From Acanthochromis polyacanthus (taxonomy: Eukaryota > Chordata > Actinopteri > Pomacentridae): 64,000 nt of DNA. The first letter of the stretch is position 1. Each line of letters starts with the position of its first letter. Positions 1 through 13,583 of the stretch are shown piece by piece. The DNA lies in assembly GCF_021347895.1 (NCBI RefSeq), contig NC_067121.1:13279962-13343961 (forward strand), written 5' to 3'. Under the pieces are notes generated by a model. That model was not told the origin of the DNA. It worked only from the letters and a program-made list of their open reading frames with translations, and searched no databases. The position numbers and the translations under genes are program-made.

Positions 1-1795
1 ACGAAAACTGTAAATTTATTAGTGTCGACAGCAAATTAAAACAAGGAGGGCAAACCAGAGACCAACAAAGCTTCTCACTAAGACAGTTATCCTCACAGCC
101 CACCATAGACAAAAAGTGTTTTCTTGTATTGCAGAACTACTTGGCATGTTTTAAGGATAAGTATATTGTAATATCTAGCTGTTTATCTCAGATGTTCATG
201 TCTTCAGGTTGTGTTTCACTTTTAATGAGAAGGCAAAGATGAGGGATTTTTAGAGTAAAGACTTACTGATGTGTTTAGCAAATGTAACACTATCTCAGGT
301 GCCTATCCCAAATACGGTGAAGGACCAGACAGAGGCACTAGTGTTACCATAAACTTGACAGCCGCTAACAGCAACTTCAATGGAAAAATACTACATCATG
401 AATGTTGTGAATGGGGGCCTTTTAACTTCATCTCTAACATTAATATTGACTTCAATAAATGTTGGAAAAAATATTTTTTCATAATAGCTTCTGAAATATA
501 TATTTTTTAAAAACACATAATTTTTAAGTTTTGGTTACAATTTTTTTTGAGTTGTCATGTCACCTAACTCTCACCTATATCTGTGTAAATGCAAATTATT
601 TATGTCAATTTAAATATTTTATTTTAAAGGTTGGTTACTTTATTATATCTGCATAGTTACAATATGGCCTCAGACTCTGAATGCTATTCAGCATAAAGGG
701 AGCACATTCTATCCCTAATCCCCCATTTCTCTGACCCTGCAGTGGACTCATCCAAATTAGTTGCCGGAGCCACTAACTCTAAATCCACCAAAGGGGCCTT
801 TTAAAAAAGGGTGCCAGACAGAAGAGCAGACACAGGCAAAACGGAGGACTGAAAATAGCCAAGTGAAGGAGGAGGAGGAGAAGAAAAATTACATGGAGCA
901 GCGAGAGGGGGGAATAAGGCAGAGAGAGGGAAAGATGAAACCACCACCAACCCTGGATGGACTTAATGACTGTCTTTGGTGCCTGAGTCCAACCTGATTG
1001 GACTGGCGATGATTTGTGACTCCACTCAGAGTGCAGTGAAAGCTAAAGCAGGCAATAGCTGTTTGGAAATGGGCTGCTAACTCCAGCTATGGATTCTATA
1101 TCAAGGTTAGAAATAACAAATAAGAGGGGCCCTTGAGAGCTGAATAAATGTGAGTGATTGTGAGGCCTGGCATCTATGCTGCCAATAAATGCCTGCAATG
1201 TGTGCTCGCCTGTCTGTAGCTCCATTTCCATCGAACTGTTAAGTATATCTGGAAGTTTTGAAATGCTACAATAAAAAGTTTGTGCCTTGTCCAGCTGAGT
1301 TGAAGCTAATTTGTTTCTTAACTGATCCACCAAAAGAACAAAGAGCACCTTCACAGTGGTAATTAGTTCTAAAAAATTAACTATTGCACTTTAGTTTAAC
1401 TAATATTGGTTAGATGCCATGCATTCATCAAACAACCACCATGAGATAGACTACTTATACTTTGGAGGTAAAATATATGGAGCACATTTTTAAATTATGG
1501 TAAACATATGTTTCTCAAAACCTTTATGAAAGCCATTGTGAACTGTAGTGCACTTTAACTGAATTGTCAGTAACACCAAAATTTAGTTTTTTCAATCGAT
1601 GCCTTTCCACTGCTACTTGCTCTATGATAGGTTCTTTAAGAAACCATTTCTGTTTCAAGTGAGCAGGGAAAGGTTTTGTCCATGGTGAAGGATCTTTTGT
1701 CAGAATTTAATGCTACTTTTCTCTTGCATAAAAATCCTCAGAAAAAGTATGTGGACGGATTTCAAGCTTGCGCATATCACAGTGCACATTGCACT
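1..1795. other. No gene recognised; AT-rich non-coding stretch
   Basis: I read both strands and found only short open frames without recognisable domains. A purine-rich patch near 860-940 gives a Glu/Lys-rich frame that looks like composition, not coding. No terminal repeats or duplications were found. Confidence 0.5.
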
Positions 1796-1902
<107 letters not shown>

Positions 1903-2194
1903 TGACAGAAGCCAACAGCTGCCTTACCCTTTTACAGAGTGACGTGGTGTGGGTGAGAAGGGTCTGAGCAGGAATGTGAAGCACTCAGTTGATGCTCCCT
2001 GTGCCAGGTTCTGGGCGAGGGACTCTATTTCTATCAGTCTGTTTATTGATCTGTTCATATCTGTTTTTAACTGTTTCCTTGGGTCTCATCACCGGCTGTT
2101 TTTATATATTGTATCAAGTGCAAATTAGATAACCACAGAAATTTTGTTTGAGAATCAATTGATGTTATATTTGGAAAACTTTGGTACTTGCTAT

Positions 2195-2370
2195 CTAGCC
2201 GGGTTCTGCTCGAGGTTTTTCCCTGTTAAAAGGGTGTTTTCCTTGCCACTGTCGCCTTTGGGCTTGCTCTGGGGGTCAGGCATATGGGTTCTGTAAAGTG
2301 TCTTGAGACAATTTGATTGTAATTGACCCTATATAAATAAAATTGAATTGAATTGAATTGAATTGAATAG
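2195..2370 (+). repeat. LINE/SINE 3' tail with (GAATT)n end
   Basis: The stretch reads as the common fish retroelement tail: a 'gttctgctcgaggtttt' block, 'ccttgccactgtcgcc', 'gcttgctctgggggtcagg', 'gtcttgagacaatttga', then 'ctatataaataaaattgaa' and a GAATT repeat. This 3' end is shared by L2-like LINEs and SINEs that borrow their tail. A second copy lies in the opposite orientation near 63491-63680. The exact parent family is not resolved. Confidence 0.8.
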
Positions 2371-5300
2371 TTTGTAAGACAGATTTCATTTTGTAACTTA
2401 ATTCCTGTTTTGATGAATGAATGAAAGATTAACTGACAAGGTAATTTCTGTCTGCCTCAACTAATACTTAGAATTGAAACATGAACTATATTTATATTCA
2501 TGCTGTCTGCATTACTTGAGCTTGATTTAAAATTGCTATACTGTTAAAGACATATCTTGTTCACCAATATGTTGGAAAAGAATAAGTGGTATATTACAGT
2601 GTTTATATTAGAATTTTTAATTGACAGATGAATCGAAGCCCGATTTAATACATTTAGATCACTCCCTAATTCTCTAAGAAACCCTGTTCTGTTTCACTGT
2701 CAAATCCCCCTTTGCTCATTGTTTCAAAAAATTCAGAAGCTCAGCTGCAGGTTTTTATTGTAGGGCCACAATCAATTATTATTTTTATAATTTAGTGTTA
2801 GAATAATCCTTGTTAGTTTGAAGAATAGCTGTTATATAACAAGAAGATTCTAAAATCAAACCTACATATATGTGGTTTTCTTAAATGTTACAATGTTACA
2901 ATTTGTAACAACACTCAAACATATTTGAGTGTTGTTACAAATATATATCATTGCTGTTCCACAAGAACAGTGTAATGTCTCTTATAAAATGATTCTACTA
3001 GTAGATAAGAAACAGCTAGCTTAGCTTAGGCTAATCCTACAATACCAACTGCAATGTAGCAGAGGTAGCTGTGGCTAAGTGCTAGCCTGTTAAAGCTAGC
3101 ATGTGAGAGCAGTTATTTTAGCAGCTAGCCCGCTAGTTCACAAGAAAATCTGCCAAAACCTTGCTTTAATGGTTTTTGCTTGTCTGCTATATTTGCTCTT
3201 CTCGTCTTTTCTTTGGTCTAGCTCTCATCATGCAGAGTCGCTATGTAATAACACGGTGCAAGAATGTGGAGAGAGAGAGATTTGCAAAACTTATTAGACT
3301 GTCAGTTTCATAGTTAAATTAGGCATTAAGGTAGGTTTTTTTTTAAAGATTTTATGTTGAATTATTGTTATTCTAAATAATCAGTTATTGAAGTGATTGT
3401 ATCTACCCTATAGCAAAACATTAGCCGTGGGCTGAGAGGAAGTGTTTGGAATAAGGGCTGTGTAGCAAAATCAATTACTGTATTTTCATCAAAGATATGG
3501 ATTCCATCTAGGAATACTGAGTAACAGTAGCTACTGTGAAGGCATTTCAGTTACAGTGCTGTAGATGTAGATACACACAGTAGACTTATCAGTAGTGCAG
3601 TGGCTGTTGTTGCTGCTTCTGTAGGTCTATAAAAATAAGAAGGCATCAGTAGGTCATCAAGCAAGGAGAAGCTCACAACAGAAAATGAACGAAGCTAAAA
3701 ATGACAGTTAATGGTACCAGGCCACGTCGATACTTGTTAAAGAGTTGGACTATTTTGCTTATCAAGATACATAAAAATATAAGTGAAATCATGGCATTGT
3801 GAAGAGTTTACCTCAATTCTTCCTGATGACCACATACAATTGGAGACAGAACTAAAAGACAGCGTTAAGTTGCTCTTTCAACACTGCAGTATGAGGTCTT
3901 AATACCATTTTTCAACTTAAAGCTAACAGCAATATCCTAAACTGTACGACCATGGTTTACTACGTTCAGAAATAGCAACTTCATGTGGAGTACTGAATGT
4001 GTCTGTAAAATGTACTAGTATACAAAATGGGTTCTATGGATAACATAATGCTTGCTGACCGCATTTTTCTTTCAACTGTATTCTACATAGCTACTCTCTT
4101 TTGCAATATGTAACAAAAAGGCACAACTGCTGACAATTTCAGTCCAAGAAAAATATTTTTTACTTGCAGTTGTGATTCTATGCTTTTGTTAAAGCCACTA
4201 AGTTCGTAATTTTACTTTTTATGGCTGTTGAAAATAAGCTTGTATTTTCTTGTTGCTGTTGAGTTGCAGATGATTTCTCCCATTATTTCATCAGAGTTTA
4301 AGTTGGAGCCTTTGTCACACAGAATGGTTACCATGCATCAAAAAAATTCAGTTAATACCAAGGCCTGTGATGTGTACACGATCATTCAAGGATTCTTCAT
4401 CAAAAACTATAAGTTTGAACATAAATTATTTGTGTATCTTCCCTTTACAACATATTAAGAACAGAGCTGTGATCCAGAATATTCATTCATTCATTCCTTC
4501 ATTTATTAATGTGAAAACATGCTTTTTGCAGCTTTAACCAATACAATAATTTGTCTGTAAGTTAAGCTGAATAATGATTCGTCCACTATTTCATGTATTT
4601 TAAACACTGTTTTTGTTTTCCACAGGAGACAATTTTTAATAGTTGATAAACAGGGTATGACACCAGTTCTGTGTAACCATGGCTTTATTATTCATTTTGG
4701 TTTAATTTTCTATATTTAAGACAAAATGATGACATTTCTCTTTGTAATGGGTGATCAACTTTTTTGTGTTGCTCGTAGTATTTTCCTTTTTTGCCGGAAA
4801 GATTTTGGAAAATATTTATGCACAAGAACCTGTGACAGATTGGATGTTTTGTTTTGTTTTGTATTTATTTCCTTAACATGTGTTTGACTGAAATACATGC
4901 AATGTACAGTTAGGCATAGAGAGCAGCACTGAAGGAACATGCATTAATGCGTTATATTCAGATAACTGCAGTCATGACATTGATTCATCTTCTCTATTTT
5001 TAATTCACTGTGCCAAGAACTGCTTCTTTTAAATATTGTGTGTCCAAACATATGATTGTGTAGTAATTTAGATTATTTGATTTTTGTCAAAGGAAATATA
5101 ATAACAGCTGTCCTCTGGCACATCTTATGGGGGAAATACACTTTATTGAATACCTGAATTTTTTCAGCATTTTCAGATGTGTGATTTATATTGTGAAGAG
5201 CATTTATTATGTTTTTCTTCATTCAAAATTCAGATGTATGAATGTCACTTAAAATATAAAAATGTACTTTCCCTTTGAAATTAATCATCATGAACATGCA

Positions 5301-6261
5301 TGATACCATCCCCAACATATCAGTGTGTTGAATATGTGAACTCATGTTTGGGGCAAATAAAAAAGTCTTAAATATTTTCATCCTGATTGGTGGATTTAAA
5401 GTAACTTGTCTTTGTTGTGACATGATTTTGGTGTGTAGTTTAGCATGCACATTTTGTGTTGTTTAGTTTTCTTACTCTGAATGTCAGAGTAAAATATTGT
5501 ACAAAGTGTATGTATGCAGTTGCATTAGTTTTGCTGACAGTTTGGACTAAACTGCAGCTGTCAAAAAAGTCACAGTGAACCTTTTAATTTTCTATTAATA
5601 TTTGCAGCTTCAGCCCCAACAAGAGTGTAATATTGTACTTACAATGCATTTTAGATCAGGAACATGATAAAAAGCCACATTCCTATTTATAGGATCCCAC
5701 TGAAACTCCATCAGCAGAGACACCACTGACATGCCTTTTCTTCATTCCATAGGAGCTTGGTGCTTTCCACTATCTGCTAGGATTTACAGCACATTCAGCA
5801 GATAGAATCAAATTACTCGCAGTAACATCGTCACAATTTAGGAACAACAGAGTTAAATGACAGAAAACCTATCGAAATCCTAGACCTAAAGGAAATAGCT
5901 CACCATGTAAAGCATAAAATATAATCTTGGGTATACACATTAACATCAAAGGCATGGGAAGTGGGTTTTTGAAGATTAGAAGAAATATTAATAGATATTT
6001 AAAATAAGTGTACTATATTCTGTATCTTTACTGCACTTGAAACAGATGTAAATGGTTTACACCCTCTACTGACATTTAGTCTTGAACAGTAGCTTGACAA
6101 AAACAAATGGTACAACGTCATAGAATTACACCTCATAACGGTATACCCATGGATTGTTGAAAGTTTAAACACAGAAAGATGTAGAGTACATATTTTAAAT
6201 ATGGGTGCACCCAAGCTTAAACAGGACAATAAATTGTTGTGCAATGCAGGGTGAACCCTTT
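2371..6261. other. Non-coding stretch with no recognised gene
   Basis: Nothing with a recognisable protein domain is seen. It contains a perfect hairpin at 2901-2942, a GCTAGC-rich patch near 3015-3140 and a short ATTC repeat near 4480-4500. Single frames of 60-80 codons occur at chance level for AT-rich DNA. Confidence 0.5.
2901..2942. repeat. Perfect inverted repeat, 19-bp arms and 4-base loop
   Basis: The arms at 2901-2919 and 2924-2942 are exact reverse complements around a 'cata' loop. No terminator or RNA gene context is visible, so this may be the centre of a degraded foldback element or a recent template-switch event. Confidence 0.9.
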
Positions 6262-7843
6262 AGCTAGATCAGGGGTCGGCAACCCGCTGCTCCGGAGCCG
6301 CATGCAGCTCTTTCATCCCTCTGTTGCGGCTTCCTGTTGCTTTGGAAAATAAATAATCAGCAGGCTATTTAATTAAAATATCTTTTATTTTATTTTGTTA
6401 GTTTTTAAAATGTAATTCTAAATTTGAAGATTATGGTGATCTTGTAACATCAAAATAAAACGTCTTAATTTTTTGTCTGTCAAAATATGCATCCAAGCCG
6501 TCAATCACCAACACTCGCCGACCTGCGTGTATTCATTTGGAGTCCTGTTGATCCCAGTGTTTGCTCTACATTCATTCAGCAGCAGCGGGCCACCATTCCT
6601 ACATCCTAGCAATTTCTTTCTTTTTTATTGTCGCAAATACACCACCGCTGCACGTCTCCGCTTTCACAGCAGAGTCCTGCATTGTGTCGGGTACTCGTGA
6701 GTACTAAGGTAAACTACGGATAATTGTCTTGCTCAGTATCTACTCTTTGATATGTCAGGTTAATACGACGGTACTTGCGAGAGCACGGCTCGATGTCACG
6801 TCCAGCATCCAGGCAGCAGCTCAGAGAGAGGAGTGTCGTCTTGGAAAATAGGTCAGCGACTTACCGGAGAAAAGTTATAAGCTTAAGATAACTCATAATA
6901 GATTTTACAAGTTAAATAGACATTCGCAAAATATTGATTTCCAGCTAACATTACATAACATATGAGGTCCAGGAGTAAAAATGACATTAACCAAGTAAGA
7001 TAAATATTAGTGGTAGGACGCGATTAAAAAATTAATCTACCTAATTAGAGGCTTTATAATCACGACTGATGGCATCAAATAACAATATCTGAAATAATCA
7101 GCAAAGTTTTTCAATTTAAATAATTTTTGGTTGATGACTGAATTGGTGAACAGACATATACGTTAAACAACAAGTATATTTCATTTATATTTATCTGCAT
7201 TTTTCATCTGTTTACTACATTTACAGATTACTGCAAACTCAAAGTTCATTTATAGCAATTATATTCAATTTTTTAAAGCTTTTTGTAAACTCAAGCACCT
7301 TTAGCATCTCGAAAAGTGGTCTATTATGGGATGGATACACTGGCTTGAAGTGCTGCGGTGATCAGAAAACTATTTGTTGCACAATTTCCAGATAACCACG
7401 TTTTTATCCAAGCTGCCATCAGGAAGATTTTTAAAAGAAACTTTCTGCCCAACACACTCAGTGTTCTCGTCTTCAATCACTGTTCACCAAACTTTGATGT
7501 GCAGTGACAGTGCATCCTGTGAATCTTCTTCACGGCTGGAAAACAGACTTTAGGTTCATTAGCGCTACCAACCTGGCTGGAGTGTTCATCAGTGTTATCA
7601 GTGTGCCAGAAATTTGGGAACTGAGAAAGGTGCATTTAAATACGGTATTTTTTAAATGCATTATATTTTTATTAATTAATTAGTCAAAATTAACAAGGGC
7701 ATAGAGGTAAAAAACGATATATGCAGTGTTGTCTTCATTTTAAATGCCAAAAGGATTTTGCGGCTCCTGGTGTTTTCTTTTCTGTGGGAAACGGGTCGAA
7801 ATGGCTCTTTGAGTGTTAAAGGTTGCAGACCCCTGAGCTAGAT
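6262..7843. mobile_element. hAT DNA transposon, non-autonomous, with 8-bp target duplication
   Basis: The element runs 6270-7835. Its ends start CAGGGGTC(G/T)GCAACC in inverted orientation, and it is flanked on both sides by the exact 8-bp duplication agctagat (6262-6269 and 7836-7843). Terminal CAG with an 8-bp duplication is diagnostic of hAT. Subterminal 'gcggct' words occur near both ends, as in Charlie/Buster-like elements. No transposase reading frame longer than about 75 codons is present, so this 1.57 kb copy cannot move by itself. Confidence 0.9.
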
Positions 7844-10589
7844 AAAGGAAAGAATATTTTACATGAGGTTTTAGATATCACATGACGCCTGACACATAAT
7901 ACACAGGTAATTTTGATATTACTGAAAATGTGGTACACTGCAGCTTTCAAGCAAATCTGGATTGCCTTAGATGTTATAAATCAGAGTTTGGAAAGCATTT
8001 CCTTTTTTGCACAGTTTCAGGATTTCATAGTTTGGATAAACATCTTTTTTTAGTCAATGCTGGTCAGACAGTGACATATCGCCAGGAACTGACTTTTCAA
8101 AGAATAAATCTTCCTAAAAGCCATAAACAGGTAAATAGCCTATAGCTCTATCTATAGATAGTTATTCACATCAGACAACTCTTTTTTATGTTTGAAAAGG
8201 ATAATGGTCCATAAAGCTACAGCGATAGTAGATAAGATATAGACTTGGACAGAAGCTGTGGTCACCACTTAAGTGTCCACAGTCGTGTTATTGTAAGGAA
8301 ACTTTCTGTTTGTACACAAAGGGGAAATGGTATTTCTAATTATTCAAATTAACTTCACATGCACTGTTGCACCTTGCGGACCATGTAGGTCGTATTGGCA
8401 GTACTGAGCTTTGAGGGAATGGAGAGTCAAAGAGTCTAAAACACTATGTAACACTATATATGCTGGATAAAAGCAAGATCGGTCTTATGAATTCTTGAAT
8501 GGCTACTGTGTCTTATACCAGCTAGATTGGTTTCTCAACATTTTCTTACATCACCAAGTTTCAAGAACCATATGTCAGGGAGTGTGCAAAGTTGAATTTT
8601 ACTGCACCACATTGTGTTTTTTTAATGCAGCAGGTGTATGCTCTAGTTATAGGTGTTAATAATCCGAAATACTAATCGGAGACTCTCCAGTCTATTATCT
8701 CAGAGCACCTGATGTGCAGCACGAGTGTATGATAGCTTTGATAACATACATTACTTCAGCTCCTCATTGTAACAACACACCAACACAACAAAAACCCATT
8801 TGCTTTGGTAATGCAGTGGTATTTTAAGCTGGAATACTACCTTATTAGGGGAAATGTCTGGACCTTCTTCTGACATAGGCTTATGGGAGACACAAAATTG
8901 TTTCTTGTAAACAAGATGATTTGATGATGAGCTTCATTCATGTACTGGAGTATGTGTGTTCAGATCAAAGCAGAGAAAATATTGAAATAATGCTTTATTC
9001 AGATCTGATCATCAAAAGAAATCAAGTTTTTGTTTTTAAAGGAAAGCAGTCATAGAAGTAGTGAAGGGGAGGGATTAGAGCAGCACCGGGCTGATTTTTC
9101 TGTGATATGTTGTTTTTGGTGTGGGGAAAAGAAAGTAAGAGAATCTTGGATGTATCAGAATGTTTTGTTGGCAAAATAATTGGCACTAAATTTGAAACTA
9201 AAGTTAGGTCATTAATTTCATAAGACTAGTTAGTTGGAAGTTAGGATTCAGCCTGTCAGGTGTTGACAATAATATTTGTCACAAATGAAAGCCTTGTCTG
9301 TATATGGAAAGAGTATCATTTGTACAGTATCATGTCTATAATTTCTATCTATACCATCAATGTTTTTGCCCCAACAGAACAATCTGTTGTGACTGATATC
9401 TGAAACAGTAATGTAAAACTCTATTTTCTCTGTGTGTAGGATTTTAACATCACTATCTATTATCTAAGGGTTTCAAGGCATTTTGATCGACTTTATCTGA
9501 AATTGTTCATGAGTGCATACTGAATAATAGACTCGATTGCTAAAAATAACTATATATTTGACTCTTGCAGGTGAATACACTGTATATACTATTGGTTATT
9601 TTACAAAACAGTTTTCTTTTCTTTGTGTTCTTCCTCATATGTTTCAAAGGAGATCAATTAAAATATGAATTAGCATTTTACATCATATGTTTGTCTACTC
9701 TTGCCTTTGTTTTCAAATTTTATAACTCATTTACGACCACCAAGAAATCGTGATCTCTATTCTTATACTGTAATAAATGTGTCTTCACTGCACTAGTCTC
9801 ATCGAGTGCAGTTTGACAATCACTGGAAAGAAAAGAGGGGCTTTCTCAGTTGCTTTAGTTGATCAACCCCCAGCACACAGTGTTCTTTTAGAGATGCTCT
9901 TACTCAAAAGTGTGAAACTTGGCTTGGCTCTTCTGTGACCAAAATAGTCGTGATGGCTGACAGCTGCTGGCCTGCCTGGAGACTGCGGCACAACAATAAA
10001 GATTTCACAAGGTAGGGTGTCCACCCAGAAAGATTATATGGCATTATTCTGGTGAAGAATTATATAAGATTGTTCATTGTTCGTTATTGCTGGACCATTT
10101 AAGAGTACTGTTTAGTCCAATTTATGCTGACATAGCAAATTTAGCAAGTTTTTGTGAAAGACAATCAGTGGAGCACACTGCTAATGTATTTGAGGGAAAT
10201 ATGAGATGAATGGCAGTTTCTAAATATTATTCAATTAAAACATTTCAGTATGTTATAAATTTGATGATTTATGTTTGACTGCGCCTGTCCATTTGCCAAG
10301 TTTTCCAATTTGTGTGAGATACGTGTTTTTGTTCCTTTAGTGGTTAATGTATTTTAGTAGGTAAAGGGTTAGGGTTCTGCTGTATTTTAACGCCCCAAAC
10401 ATCTCTTCGACAGACAGACAGATCCTGCAGCGGGAAAATTTTCGAATAGCCTAACTCACCAGATGTAGGTTGCTGGTAAAAGTCTGCCAATGGCCATTAA
10501 CCCTGGTCAGCATTCTTCCACTTCCTACATCAGTGTGTTATAATTTTGTTCATCACAGGAAACAATAACAGCAAGGTTCAGGTAGGTCA
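7844..10589. other. Non-coding stretch with no recognised gene
   Basis: Only short frames without domain similarity are present on either strand. No terminal repeats, tandem arrays or RNA genes were recognised. It reads as intergenic or intronic DNA. Confidence 0.5.
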
Positions 10590-11096
10590 CCTACCACCAA
10601 GGGCGTCAGTTTGTTTTTAAAAGTGGAGGGGATGGAGACCACAGCACTTTGAGAAAATGTCGAAGAACGGCGGCAAAATGCCGCATGCTGGGCTGGAACT
10701 CACAACCACCGCACCAAAGGCAAAGACTCAACCTGTTGAGCTATCGGTATTTGCCAGTAAAGGGGTCTGTGGGCCACTATAGTACTAATTCTCCTGGGAC
10801 GAAATTTTGCCCCTGAACGCCTCTGGTCGGAGCTTCCACTTGGCACGGGCGCAAATTTAGCATCTGCACGTTTTTTTTTAACCTCACGAAGGTGGTGCAT
10901 GTCTGTGCAACTCTCGGCTGAGTGCGGATGGTGCGTTCAGGAGCGTCAGAATTTTCTATACTGCTGAAAATAACTGGATTTACAACGGCTTACATGTGAA
11001 GAATTTGAATGTGTTGGAGATAAAATGACCCCTGACAAAAAGTAGGGGGGACACATCCCCACCGTCCCCCCCTAAACTGACGCCTATGCCTACCAC
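10590..11096. mobile_element. hAT-type MITE with 8-bp target duplication
   Basis: The element spans 10598-11088 (491 bp). Its ends match in inverted orientation over the GGCGTCAGTTT core. The 8-bp sequence cctaccac is exactly duplicated at 10590-10597 and 11089-11096. It has no transposase frame. A G-rich subterminal block lies inside one end and a C-rich block inside the other. The 8-bp duplication and CA start point to hAT. Confidence 0.88.
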
Positions 11097-11127
11097 ACTG
11101 AAAATTACATTCAAACTGAATGTTTCG

Positions 11128-11424
11128 CTGATGTTAGCACTGTTGTCTTCCAGCCAGAAGATCTCCAGTTCACATCCCGGCCTGGACCTGGGATCTGTCT
11201 GCATGGGTTTTCATTGGGTACTCCGGCTTCCTCCCACAGTCCAAAAACATGCTGAGGTTAATTGGTGATTCTAAATTGTCCGTAGGTGTGAATGTGAATG
11301 TTTGTCTCTCTGTGTAGCCCTGTGATAGACAGGTGACCTGTCCAGGGCATCCCTGGATTCACCCTAAGTCAGCAGGGATAGACTGTAGCCCCCCATGACC
11401 CTAATGAGGATTACGTGGTATATA
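11128..11424 (+). mobile_element. tRNA-derived SINE, 5' part (copy 1), split by Tc1-like insertion
   Basis: It shows pol III promoter-like words: an A-box-like 'tgttagcactg' and a B-box-like 'gttcacatccc'. The conserved body follows with 'ctccggcttcctcccacag', 'aggttaattggtgattct' and 'gacctgtccagggc'. The 5' head is degraded. At the 3' end the sequence breaks at a TA (11423-11424) where a Tc1-like element enters. The SINE tail resumes at 13064 with 'gataatggatggatggatg'. Confidence 0.85.
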
Positions 11425-13061
<1,637 letters not shown>

Positions 13062-13084
13062 TAGATAATGGATGGATGGATGTT
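13062..13084 (+). mobile_element. SINE copy 1, 3' tail after the Tc1-like insertion
   Basis: The TA duplication is followed by 'gataatggatggatggatg', the (GGAT)n tail expected after the 'gcggtata' end of this SINE family. It completes the copy interrupted at 11424. Confidence 0.8.
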
Positions 13085-13281
13085 TGGCAGAGGATTTGGA
13101 TCATGCAGTCAGGCAGCTCTCCTAATTTTTTTGCAGTGGCTTATCTATTTTAATCACAGTTCTAGTCCCAGTGAATGCAAATGTTCCACCACAACAGTTC
13201 TAGCGGTTGCTATTTAGAGGGAAGACTGAAGCCCTGCCCGAGACAACTGTGATTGGTTTAGAAAAATGTGAATGTGCCATA

Positions 13282-13583
13282 GGGCTGCACAGTGGATAGT
13301 GATTAGCACTTTCGCCTTGCAGCAAGAAGATCCCCGGTTCAAATCCCGGCCTGGGCCTGGGATCTTTCTGCATGTTCTCCCTGTGCATGCGTGGGCTTTC
13401 TCCACGTACTCCAGCTTCCTTCCACAGTCCAAAAATATGCTGAGGTTAATTGATTACTCTAAATTGCCCGTAGGTGTGAATGTGAGTGTGATAGTGTGTC
13501 TGTATATGTAGCCCTGTGACAGACTGGCGACCTGTCCAGGGTGTCCCCTGCCTTCGCCCGAGTCAGCTGAGATAGGCTCAGCT
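13282..13583 (+). mobile_element. tRNA-derived SINE (copy 2)
   Basis: The head reads 'gggctgcacagtggatagtg', with A-box-like 'gattagcacttt' and B-box-like 'ggttcaaatccc' spaced as in a tRNA. The same body blocks as copy 1 follow. It stops at 'gataggctcagctg' and abuts the inverted LINE without the usual GGAT tail, so the 3' end is lost. Confidence 0.85.

Noticed and set aside
761..997. 78-codon Glu/Lys-rich frame
   Set aside because: Low-complexity purine run, no splice context or domain.
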